From Candidatus Villigracilis propinquus (lineage in GTDB: Bacteria > Chloroflexota > Anaerolineae > Anaerolineales > Villigracilaceae): a stretch of 64,000 nucleotides of DNA. The stretch is taken from contig JADKDM010000037.1 of the NCBI GenBank assembly GCA_016714565.1, positions 434,001 to 498,000 on the forward strand, written 5' to 3'. The position numbers and the translations under genes were made by a program. The notes below the pieces were generated by a model, which did not search any database, was not told the origin of the DNA, and was given only the letters and a program-made list of their open reading frames with translations. Shown piece after piece: positions 15,421-23,385 of this stretch (position 1 is its first letter; each line of letters opens with the position of its first letter).

Positions 15421-16974
15421 ATGAAACGCTACCTACTCTTCACAGTCTTTATCTCTGGCATGACCACACTCGCCGCAGAACTCACCGCAGGCCGATTGAT
15501 CGGCAACGTGTTTGGCACGAGTAATCTTGTATGGGCGAGCATTATCGGCCTGATCCTTATCTATCTCACGCTGGGATATTTCCTCGGCGGCAAATGGGCG
15601 GACGCCAACCCAACTCCCGGGGCCATGTACCGCATTCTTGCGTGGGGAGCATTCACAGTGGCGCTGGTGCCCTATATCGCGGGACCAGTTCTCAGGTCCG
15701 CTGCGAGCGCGTTTGAAGCGTTGAGTGTCGGCATCATGGCCGGGTCATTCGTCGCTGTGTTAGTCCTCTTCATTGTTCCCATCACATTGCTGGGAGCGAT
15801 CTCACCATTTGCCATCCGCCTCTCTGTGGATGACCCCGCCAAGGCTGGTCAAATATCCGGGCAAATTTACGCCACCTCAACCCTCGGTTCATTTATCGGA
15901 ACCTTCCTGCCGACTCTGGTATTGATCCCCACCATTGGCACAACAAAAACATTTTTAGTCTTCGGGTTATTTTTGTTATTCGTTGCGCTGGCGGGTTTGG
16001 GAAAATTTGCAAGCAGAAACGAAATGCTCAAACTGATCTGGATGCCCATCGTGCTTGCGCTCATTGCAATTCTTTCCGCTGGGCAGGCGCTCAAAAATAA
16101 TACCGGGCAGGTCTACGAAGCCGAGTCTGCATACAACTATATTCAAGTGCAGGAAGTCAACGGGTACACGCTTTTGCGATTGAATGATGGACAGGGTATT
16201 CACTCCATTTATCATCCTGACACGCTTTTTTACAACGGCCCGTGGGAGGAGTTTTCTGTCGGCCCATATTTTTACGCAGACCGCTCGCCCGATGATATTC
16301 AGAGCATGGCTATTGTTGGCCTCGCTGCCGGCACCGCCGCGCGACAAGCCACTGCCATTTATGGCGATGACATTTTGATCGACGGCTTTGAACTCGACGG
16401 AAAAATTGTGGAGGTGGGCGAAAAATATTTCGGGATGAACCTGCCGAATTTGACCGTCCACCTCGGAGATGGCAGACTCAATCTTGACCGCAGTCAACTC
16501 AAATATGACATTATCGCCATCGACGCGTACCGCCCTCCGTACATTCCTCCGCATATGACCACGCTCGAATTCTTTGAGATCTGCGCCTCTCACTTAACTG
16601 ACGATGGGGTGCTGACCCTCAACGTTGGCTCCGTCCCGGGCGACCGCCGCCTCATTGACGGACTTGCCACCACGATGGCGCAACTCTTCCCATCCGTGCA
16701 TGTGATGGACATCCCCGGCACGCTGAACACCATGCTCTTCGCAACCAAACAGCCGACCACGGTGGAGAACTTTGCCTCAAATATGACAAGGCTTTCACAG
16801 GATACGAGTGTACATCCATTACTTGTCACCACCATGGCAACCACATACGCAAGCATGAAACCCGGCTACGAGACCAGCACCGTCTTCACGGATGATCTCG
16901 CTCCCATTGAATGGATCGTCAACGACATGGTCGTCAGCTTCGTCCTTCAAGGCGGCCTGGACTTTTTGCAATAA
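15421..16974 (+). CDS. Fused membrane/spermidine-synthase-like protein
   Basis: 517 residues from the ATG at 15421; a longer frame back to 15274 begins in a repeat and lacks family similarity, so this start is preferred. Six or more N-terminal transmembrane helices (about 5-245: AAELTAGRLIGNVFGTSNLVWASIIGLILIYLTLGYFLGG, and so on) precede a Rossmann methyltransferase-like domain with GLAAGTAARQATAIYGD, IDGFELDGKIVEVGEKYFGM and GDGRLNLDRS...YDIIAIDAY. This architecture is the MFS-like/spermidine synthase fusion family, whose substrates are largely unknown. A TATAAT at 15388-15393 lies upstream. Confidence 0.8.
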   Translation: MKRYLLFTVFISGMTTLAAELTAGRLIGNVFGTSNLVWASIIGLILIYLTLGYFLGGKWADANPTPGAMYRILAWGAFTVALVPYIAGPVLRSAASAFEALSVGIMAGSFVAVLVLFIVPITLLGAISPFAIRLSVDDPAKAGQISGQIYATSTLGSFIGTFLPTLVLIPTIGTTKTFLVFGLFLLFVALAGLGKFASRNEMLKLIWMPIVLALIAILSAGQALKNNTGQVYEAESAYNYIQVQEVNGYTLLRLNDGQGIHSIYHPDTLFYNGPWEEFSVGPYFYADRSPDDIQSMAIVGLAAGTAARQATAIYGDDILIDGFELDGKIVEVGEKYFGMNLPNLTVHLGDGRLNLDRSQLKYDIIAIDAYRPPYIPPHMTTLEFFEICASHLTDDGVLTLNVGSVPGDRRLIDGLATTMAQLFPSVHVMDIPGTLNTMLFATKQPTTVENFASNMTRLSQDTSVHPLLVTTMATTYASMKPGYETSTVFTDDLAPIEWIVNDMVVSFVLQGGLDFLQ

Positions 16975-16981
16975 ATCCTAT

Positions 16982-17106
16982 CGTCATTGCGAGCCACGCT
17001 CTTGCACTTTTCGGCGAAGCAATCCCCTTCACCCAACCTAAGATTGCTCACCGCACTGGCGCGCGGCGCAAGTGTCGGGCGAAAGATCATCGCCCTCGCA
17101 ATGACG
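16982..17106. repeat. Dispersed palindromic repeat, CGTCATTGCGAG family, copy A
   Basis: Starts CGTCATTGCGAG and ends CTCGCAATGACG, with inner GAAGCAATC/GATTGCT segments that also pair. It fills the gap between the spermidine-synthase-like gene and the Lit-like gene. The same ends occur at 34336-34422. Confidence 0.8.
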
Positions 17107-17123
17107 AACAAAAATAAACCAAT

Positions 17124-17804
17124 ATGAAACTCAACCTACCCAACTTTCTTTCTTTCTTCGTTTCCCTCCTCACACCCATTGCTTTGATCGGGCTGGCATT
17201 GCGCATTTTACTCACGCCTGTTTATTACACGGTCGAATACAGTATGCCCTACTTTCCAGTAGACACCTACGGCTTCACCAATGCAGACCGCATGAAATGG
17301 GCGCCTTTTGCTGTTGAATACCTCGTCAACAGCGCAGATATTTCCTATCTTGGCGATCTAAAATTTCCAGATGGCTCTCCACTTTATGACGAACGCGAAC
17401 TCAGCCACATGGCTGATGTTAAAGGCGTGGTGCAAGGTGCGCTGCGAGTTTGGTATGTCTCCGTGGCAACGCTCATTTTGCTGGCCATAATCGCCTCGCG
17501 TGGCGGCTGGATGTTCGAATATATGGATGCCCTGAGGCGCGGCGGCTGGTGGATGATCGGCTTTGCTGTAACTCTTGGCGTTATCGCGGGCGCGGGCATC
17601 CTGCTCAACCCCAACATCTTTTGGACATTCTTCGCCTGGTTCCACAGCCTTTTCTTCACCGGCGATTCCTGGCTCTTCTATTATTCAGACACCCTCATCC
17701 GCCTCTTCCCCATCCGCTTCTGGCAGGATGCGTTTTTGGCGGCAGCTATCATTGCGCTGGGCGGCGGGCTGGGAATGGCATTTGGAATCAAGCCAAAGCT
17801 TTAA
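17124..17804 (+). CDS. Lit-like membrane protein (TIGR01906/DUF1461)
   Basis: 226 residues with transmembrane helices at about 9-31, 112-128, 144-160 and 202-222. Two histidines, His95 in ELSHMADVKG and His174 in FAWFHSLFF, lie where Lit-type enzymes have their key residues. Lit (lipoprotein intramolecular transacylase) moves an acyl chain on the N-terminal cysteine of lipoproteins in some Firmicutes. The family label TIGR01906/DUF1461 is recalled, not searched. The window encodes several lipoproteins that could be substrates. Confidence 0.65.
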   Translation: MKLNLPNFLSFFVSLLTPIALIGLALRILLTPVYYTVEYSMPYFPVDTYGFTNADRMKWAPFAVEYLVNSADISYLGDLKFPDGSPLYDERELSHMADVKGVVQGALRVWYVSVATLILLAIIASRGGWMFEYMDALRRGGWWMIGFAVTLGVIAGAGILLNPNIFWTFFAWFHSLFFTGDSWLFYYSDTLIRLFPIRFWQDAFLAAAIIALGGGLGMAFGIKPKL

Positions 17805-17869
17805 CTTTTCTTCTCTATAAAACCGTTTCCAAAGAGAAAGAAGTGGGTTCTTCCACTTGTTACCGTAAC

Positions 17870-17893
17870 GGGTATAATTTCATTACAGGAGCC
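17870..17893 (+). promoter_or_regulatory. fabG -10 box and ribosome binding site
   Basis: TATAAT at 17870-17875 followed by AGGAG 11 nt before the fabG ATG. This is the usual leadered arrangement, in contrast to the leaderless promoters elsewhere in the window. Confidence 0.5.
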
Positions 17894-17897
17894 TTTA

Positions 17898-18656
17898 ATG
17901 TCGTCCATCCTCTCTTTAGAAAACAAAGTTGCACTGGTTACAGGTGGTTCGCGTGGAATTGGCCGCGCCATCGCTCTGGAACTCGCCGCCCGCGGCGCGG
18001 CTGTGGTGGTGAACTACAACAAATCGCCCGAATCGGCTGAAGAAGTTGTTAATAAAATCAAGGAAGCGGGCGGGAAAGCCGCCGCATCCCAGGCGGATGT
18101 ATCCGATTTCAAGCAAGCCGAGACTCTGGTTAAGTTCGCAATTGAAACCTTTGGCGATCTGAGCATCCTTGTAAACAATGCAGGCATCACCCGCGACCAG
18201 CTCATTATGATGATGCCCGAAGCAGACTGGGACGCCGTCATCAATACCAACTTGAAGAGTACCTTCAACTGCTCTAAGGCCGCCGTCAAGCATATGATGC
18301 GCAAACGCGTTGGACGCATTATCAATATCGCATCCGTCGCGGGACAAATGGGTAACCCGGGCCAAACGAACTACTCCGCTTCCAAAGGCGGACAGATCGC
18401 TTTCACGAAAGCTCTCGCGCGTGAAGTTGCAGCACGCAACATCACCGTCAACGCCATTGCGCCGGGTTTTGTGGATACGGAAATCCTCGACGCTATGACA
18501 CCCGAAACACTGGCGGCCGCACTCAAAATGGTGCCGCTTGCACGCAAAGGAAAACCTGAAGAGATCGCCTATGCTGCCGTATTTCTCGCCTCTGATGAAG
18601 CCGCGTATATCACCGGCCAGGTCCTCGGCGTGGATGGCGGCATGGCAATGATGTAA
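17898..18656 (+). CDS. fabG: 3-oxoacyl-[acyl-carrier-protein] reductase
   Basis: 252 residues of a classical SDR. NADP-binding TGGSRGIGRAIA at the N-terminus, NNAGITRD, catalytic serine in NIASVAGQMGN and YSASKGG with the Tyr-X3-Lys, then IAPGFVDTEI. This matches FabG, which reduces 3-oxoacyl-ACP in fatty-acid elongation, in length and motif order. It heads a run of housekeeping genes (asp23-like, nusB, tatB, tatC), though a paralogue of other substrate range cannot be excluded. Confidence 0.88.
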   Translation: MSSILSLENKVALVTGGSRGIGRAIALELAARGAAVVVNYNKSPESAEEVVNKIKEAGGKAAASQADVSDFKQAETLVKFAIETFGDLSILVNNAGITRDQLIMMMPEADWDAVINTNLKSTFNCSKAAVKHMMRKRVGRIINIASVAGQMGNPGQTNYSASKGGQIAFTKALAREVAARNITVNAIAPGFVDTEILDAMTPETLAAALKMVPLARKGKPEEIAYAAVFLASDEAAYITGQVLGVDGGMAMM

Positions 18657-18709
18657 TAATATAAAATCATCGCAAATAGAAAGACCTTTGCAATGACAGG
18701 AGAAAAAAT

Positions 18710-19057
18710 ATGACCGAAACGACACAAGGTAAAACAACTGTATCCCCGGAAGTGTTAACCACCATCGCACGCCTCTCAGCATTGGGTGTACCCGGCGTCA
18801 GCCGCCTCGCACCTGTTTCAGGCGGAGTGAATCGTCTCTTCAAACGAGGAGCAGGCGACGGAGTCCGCATTGAGACGGAGGAGAATACCGTCTTTGTGGA
18901 CATGCATCTCATCCTCCAGGAAAATGTCAACATCCGCGAAGTCAGCCGCAATGTCCAACAGAATGTAGCGCGTGCCATTCAGGAAATGGTTGGCATGGAG
19001 ATCGGTCATGTCAACATCCACATTGAAGATATCGATTACGAGGACAGCGAGGCTTGA
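18710..19057 (+). CDS. Asp23/Gls24 family envelope stress protein
   Basis: 115 residues: VSPEVLTTIARLSALGVPGVSRLAPVSG, then VRIETEENTVFVDMHLILQENVNIREVSRNVQQNVARAIQEMVGMEIGHVNIHIEDI. This is the Asp23/YloU domain. In Gram-positive bacteria it is a cell-envelope-associated protein commonly encoded next to nusB, as it is here, where it overlaps the nusB start by 4 nt. Confidence 0.92.
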   Translation: MTETTQGKTTVSPEVLTTIARLSALGVPGVSRLAPVSGGVNRLFKRGAGDGVRIETEENTVFVDMHLILQENVNIREVSRNVQQNVARAIQEMVGMEIGHVNIHIEDIDYEDSEA

Positions 19058-19524
19058 CCATGAAACCCCGAACCAGAGCGCGCTCCATAGCTCTGCAAGT
19101 GCTTTACGAAACCGATATAGCGAACAACCATCTTCCAGGCGATGTTTTGAAAACACGTCTGGAAGATACTTTGCTTACAGATGACCTGTCTGAATTTGCC
19201 AGGGTCATCATTTTTGGCGTGCTGCCACTCAGGCAAGATCTCGATCAGCTGATCGCCAAATACGCCCCCGAATGGCCGCTGGACCAGATCGCGGCAATCG
19301 ACCGTAACATCCTGCGCATTGCCTTTTGGGAATTCGCAGTATCGCGCGAAACGCCGGTAAAGGTAGCCATCAATGAAGCGGTGGAACTGGCAAAGTTATA
19401 CGGCTCCGATTCCGCACCGCGCTTTGTCAATGGCGTGCTCGGCACACTGGCCGAACACGAGACTGAAATTCATCAGATCATAAAAAATAGAATTGCTCAA
19501 GAAGAAACAAAACTGGAATCGTAA
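19054..19524 (+). CDS. nusB: Transcription antitermination factor NusB
   Basis: 156 residues, RTRARSIALQVLYETDIANN near the N-terminus and the conserved core ..DQIAAIDRNILRIAFWEFAVSRETPVKVAINEAVELAKLYGSDSAPRFVNGVLGTLAE. NusB with NusE binds boxA RNA in rRNA antitermination. Start ATG overlaps the asp23-like stop, and tatB begins 3 nt after nusB ends. Confidence 0.95.
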   Translation: MTMKPRTRARSIALQVLYETDIANNHLPGDVLKTRLEDTLLTDDLSEFARVIIFGVLPLRQDLDQLIAKYAPEWPLDQIAAIDRNILRIAFWEFAVSRETPVKVAINEAVELAKLYGSDSAPRFVNGVLGTLAEHETEIHQIIKNRIAQEETKLES

Positions 19525-19527
19525 CAA

Positions 19528-19905
19528 ATGGAAATACTTGGCGTTGGAATGTCTGAGCTTGTCTTTATTGTTATCATTGCGTTGATCGTACTGGGGCCGA
19601 AAGATATGCAAAAGGCGGGGAAAACCATCGGGAAATGGCTGAATCAATTCATCCACTCGGATATATGGAAAACCGTGAACAAAACATCCGCTGAGATCAG
19701 AAACCTGCCTCGAAATCTTATGCGCGAAGCGAACATGGAACTTAGTCTCACAAAAGAAGAACTCAATAAAAGCGCCGGGAAAAACGCGCAAATTTCCCAA
19801 TCGATCCGCAATTCATCCAGGCCAATAGATACTTCTGAAAATCGCATATCACCCTCGCCGGAAGAACCAAAAGAAAACGAAAGCGACCAGCAAAACAATG
19901 CGTAA
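19528..19905 (+). CDS. tatB: Sec-independent translocase subunit TatB (TatA/B type)
   Basis: 125 residues. MEILGVGMSELVFIVIIALIVLGPKDMQKAGKTIGKWL shows the short N-terminal membrane helix with a Gly-Pro hinge followed by an amphipathic helix, then a long charged tail. Such proteins assemble with TatC to export folded twin-arginine proteins. It is directly followed by tatC with an 8-nt overlap. TatA and TatB cannot be told apart with certainty by sequence; length favours TatB. Confidence 0.85.
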   Translation: MEILGVGMSELVFIVIIALIVLGPKDMQKAGKTIGKWLNQFIHSDIWKTVNKTSAEIRNLPRNLMREANMELSLTKEELNKSAGKNAQISQSIRNSSRPIDTSENRISPSPEEPKENESDQQNNA

Positions 19906-20818
19906 ATTTTTCCAGGGCATGTGGCGGGTGGTCACGTTCCCCTTCCGCCTTGTCTTTACTATTCTCACGTTTCCGTTCCGGGCGGTTTACAGATTTTACA
20001 AATTTCTAAACACTGAGCCGCCAGAAAGTCAATTTACTGAAACGATCGCAAATCTTGTCAGTGATTCGAATGTTCGTGAATCACTCTGGGATCATATCGA
20101 ACAATTGCGTATGCATATTATTCGATCAGTGATCGTATTGTCCATTGCAGTGATCGCCGCCTTTTGGGTGTCGCAGGATGTGATGGGATTCCTGGCTGTT
20201 CCAGTTGGCGGACTTGAAAAATTACAAGCCATTCAAGTAACCGAAGAGATCGGCGTTTTCATGCGTGTGGCCATGATGGTTGGGGTAGCGGCGGCCTTTC
20301 CATGGATCGCAGCGGAAGTATGGCTATTTGCCGCGCCAGGCCTGAAACCCCGCGAGAAAAAATTTGGACTGGTAGGGATCCCATTCGCCACACTTTTATT
20401 TTTAACAGGGATGGCATTTACTTATTACGTACTGCTTCCTACAGCCCTCCCGTTTCTTGGAAGCTTCACAAACATCTCCCAGTTCTGGGCAGCCAAGGAG
20501 TATTTTTCATTTGTTACAGGGTTAATGGTTTGGATCGGGGTCTTTTTTGAATTCCCGCTGGTCATTTTTGTATTATCGTCCATGGGAATTGTGCAGCCAA
20601 AATTCCTGGCGGAGCAGTGGAGAATTGCCATCGTGATCATTGCCGTCATTGCCGCCGCTGTTACGCCCACCATTGACCCGGTAAACATGGGGCTTGTGAT
20701 GCTGCCCATGATTTTGCTATACTTTATCAGCATTGGTCTGAGTTATATCGCCTACGCCGGGCGAAGAAAAGAAAAAGCGGAGGATGAAGCCGCTGCTGAT
20801 GGTGAGGCAGCAGGCTAG
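19898..20818 (+). CDS. tatC: Twin-arginine translocase subunit TatC
   Basis: 306 residues. About 60 extra N-terminal residues precede the core. The core has LWDHIEQLRMHIIRSVIVL, F..P (LAVPVGGLEKLQ), VAAAFPWIAAEVWLFAAPGLKPREKKFG, and the TatC hallmark FGF-type VIFVLSSMGIVQP. Several of six expected membrane helices are visible. The N-terminal extension (MRKFFQGMWRVVTFPFRLVFTILTF...) is aromatic and basic and unusual for TatC. It ends in an acidic, alanine-rich tail. Confidence 0.93.
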   Translation: MRKFFQGMWRVVTFPFRLVFTILTFPFRAVYRFYKFLNTEPPESQFTETIANLVSDSNVRESLWDHIEQLRMHIIRSVIVLSIAVIAAFWVSQDVMGFLAVPVGGLEKLQAIQVTEEIGVFMRVAMMVGVAAAFPWIAAEVWLFAAPGLKPREKKFGLVGIPFATLLFLTGMAFTYYVLLPTALPFLGSFTNISQFWAAKEYFSFVTGLMVWIGVFFEFPLVIFVLSSMGIVQPKFLAEQWRIAIVIIAVIAAAVTPTIDPVNMGLVMLPMILLYFISIGLSYIAYAGRRKEKAEDEAAADGEAAG

Positions 20819-20857
20819 GGCGCAGAACGAAGCGTTTTTATTATCCGAGGAGAGAGA

Positions 20858-23383
20858 ATGAAAAGGAAGTCTTTAATATTTCGCCGCGTCCTGATTCTGG
20901 GAATTTTGATCGCCCTCATTGGACAGGCTTGTACTCTTACATTAATTAAGAACCCATTTGAATCCACTCCAACCACGCAAACACCGGGGGCGATCATTCC
21001 CACGAATACGCCGCAGCCTGTGGCACAGACGAATTTTATCGTCACCCTGCCGGAGCCGCTTCAGGCTAACGAATCGCTGACCCTCATCGTGATGGATGAG
21101 GTTACCGGGCTGTCACTAAACCCAACTGAATATCCCATGAGCGCGAGAGACTCGTTGACCTATACGGGAACTCTGCCATTGCCATATAACTCTGTCGTTA
21201 AGTATAGATATGCGCGCCGTGGATCATCCGTCACAATAGAAGATACCACGCTGGGTTCCGCCATCCGATACCGCATGCATTATGTTGCCGGACCTGGCGA
21301 TGTGCAGGATATTGTTTCCGACTGGGGCGACCGTTCGTACTCACGCCCGACGGGCAGTATTCTGGGACAGGTCTACAACGCGGATACAGGTGCGCCGCTG
21401 CCGAACATGCTGGTAACAGCAGGCGGCGTACAGCACATTACCGATTCGCTTGGCCGTTTTGAATTAAATAGCCTGCCAGTAGGCACGCAGAATCTGCTAG
21501 CCTACAGCCCTGATGGAATGTATAAACCGTTCGAGCAGGGCGCGGTCATTGCGGATGCGCAAAACACAATTGTTGACCTGCGCGTTCGGCCTGTAAAATT
21601 AGTGAGTGTCACCTTTATCGTTGCAGTGCCTTCCACAACCGTACCAGGTGTGCCGGTTCGCATCGCAGGGAATTTACTACAGCTTGGCAACACCTTCGCG
21701 GATCTGCAAGGCGGCGTCAGCACAAGTACAGACCGCATGCCCATCCTAAGCCTGCAAGAGGACGGACGCTACGCGATGACCATCGGCCTTCCGGCTGGCG
21801 CGTACATTCAATACAAATACACGCTCGGTGACGGCTTCTGGAATGCAGAGCGCAAAGACGGAGGGCAATTGTTCCTGCGTGAATTCATTGTCCCCGATCA
21901 GGACATCACCGTTCAAGATTCTGTTGCCACATGGTCTATTGGCGATTCTTCGCCAATTTTGTTTGAGACCACGATCCCATCGGTGACGCCGCCGGGCGAT
22001 ATTATCTACATCCAATTCAATGCCAGCGGCTGGATGGAACCCATCCCCATGTGGCCCCTGGGCAACAATCGCTGGGCATATAAACTATACGGCCCGCTTA
22101 ATTTCCTCGGATCTTTTTCCTACCGCTATTGCCGCAACGGTCAATGCGGCAGCGCAGATGACGGCCAGACGGTTGGGTTTGCCCCCGTCGGCAGACAGGC
22201 ACAGACCAGCCTGCTCGCACAGGATCTGCAGGATACGGTGGGCGTCTGGAAATGGTTTGAAAACCCCGAGCCGGTCACACTGGTAGGAGCCAACATTACC
22301 GCGCGCACAAATGGATTTGTCGCCGGTATTGAATTTCAACCCTCCTTCCGGCCGAACTGGTCGTATTATGCTCCGCAGGCATTCGCGAACACGCAGGCGC
22401 TTGGTTCCAACATGGCCGTGCTCAGCCCAACGTGGACTTTTACCAGCGCTTCCCCACTGCGATTTGCCACCCTTCCGGGTCAGGATCCGTTGTGGATCGA
22501 TTCCGCGATCATGATTTCACAAGCCCGGGCATTGGGACTTAATGTAGCGATCTTCCCATCTCCCAATTTCCCCGCCAATTCGGATATGTCTGCGCCTCCT
22601 TCTTCAAGCTTTTGGCTGGGTGCGCCGCGAGATGCACAGTGGTGGCAGACGTGGTTTACCCGCTACCGGGCATTTGCCGTCAACTATGCAGATCTTGCCG
22701 CTCAAACGGGCGCGCAAACCCTCATCCTTGGCGGTGACTGGGTGCTACCCGCATTACCCGGCGGATCTCTCACAGGTGGAATCCCATCTAATGTGCCCGC
22801 CGATGCAGAAGCCCAATGGAGGGCCATCATCGCAGATGTGCGGACTCACTTCAAGGGACAAGTCCTTTGGGCCATGCCGTTCACTCCGTCTGTGGTTACA
22901 ACTCCGCTGAACTTCCTTCAGGATGTGGACGGGATCTACCTGCTATGGTCGGCGTCCCTTTCCACAAGCCAAACCGCCACCAAAGCAGATTTTGCCAATG
23001 AAGCCGGACGTCTCCTGGATAATGAGGTCTCTCCGCTTGTCACCCTGCTCAATAAACCTCTTATCCTCGCTGTGAGCTATCCCTCCGCTTCAGGAGCAGC
23101 CAATGGATGCGTCCCTGACGGCGCCGGAAAATGCCTCGACTTGAATTCCCTGAGCAGACCCAACGCAGATATTGCCGCTGCAAGCCTAAACCTGCAAACA
23201 CAGGCGGATGCCTACGAAGCGATTCTCACCGCAGTCAATACCCGCACCTGGATCTCAGGCCTCATCAGCCGCGGGTATTACATGCCCGTTGCCCTGCAGG
23301 ACAAATCTTCGTCCATTCACAGCAAACCCGCCGCAGATATCCTGTGGTATTGGTTCCCGCGCTTGCTTGGAAAAATTAAATAG
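20858..23383 (+). CDS. Large lipoprotein with beta-sandwich domains and a glycosidase-like C-terminal barrel
   Basis: 841 residues. Signal peptide with lipobox ending in Cys25 (LIGQAC). Then a threonine/proline-rich linker, a CBM-like sandwich (about 45-150), a carboxypeptidase-regulatory-like domain (GSILGQVYNADTGAPLP, 165-240), two more CBM20-like sandwiches (245-465), and from about 480 an alpha/beta region with FVAGIEFQPSFRPNWSYYAP, ALGLNVAIFPSPN and TLILGGDWVLPALPG that looks like a glycoside-hydrolase TIM barrel. A carbohydrate-acting surface protein is likely; no GH family is named with confidence. It starts 39 nt after tatC ends, with GAGGAGAG before the ATG. Confidence 0.6.
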   Translation: MKRKSLIFRRVLILGILIALIGQACTLTLIKNPFESTPTTQTPGAIIPTNTPQPVAQTNFIVTLPEPLQANESLTLIVMDEVTGLSLNPTEYPMSARDSLTYTGTLPLPYNSVVKYRYARRGSSVTIEDTTLGSAIRYRMHYVAGPGDVQDIVSDWGDRSYSRPTGSILGQVYNADTGAPLPNMLVTAGGVQHITDSLGRFELNSLPVGTQNLLAYSPDGMYKPFEQGAVIADAQNTIVDLRVRPVKLVSVTFIVAVPSTTVPGVPVRIAGNLLQLGNTFADLQGGVSTSTDRMPILSLQEDGRYAMTIGLPAGAYIQYKYTLGDGFWNAERKDGGQLFLREFIVPDQDITVQDSVATWSIGDSSPILFETTIPSVTPPGDIIYIQFNASGWMEPIPMWPLGNNRWAYKLYGPLNFLGSFSYRYCRNGQCGSADDGQTVGFAPVGRQAQTSLLAQDLQDTVGVWKWFENPEPVTLVGANITARTNGFVAGIEFQPSFRPNWSYYAPQAFANTQALGSNMAVLSPTWTFTSASPLRFATLPGQDPLWIDSAIMISQARALGLNVAIFPSPNFPANSDMSAPPSSSFWLGAPRDAQWWQTWFTRYRAFAVNYADLAAQTGAQTLILGGDWVLPALPGGSLTGGIPSNVPADAEAQWRAIIADVRTHFKGQVLWAMPFTPSVVTTPLNFLQDVDGIYLLWSASLSTSQTATKADFANEAGRLLDNEVSPLVTLLNKPLILAVSYPSASGAANGCVPDGAGKCLDLNSLSRPNADIAAASLNLQTQADAYEAILTAVNTRTWISGLISRGYYMPVALQDKSSSIHSKPAADILWYWFPRLLGKIK

Positions 23384-23385
23384 CT

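Noticed and set aside
17916..18782. 288-residue minus-strand open frame opposite fabG
   Set aside because: Antisense shadow of fabG with cysteine- and histidine-rich random composition.
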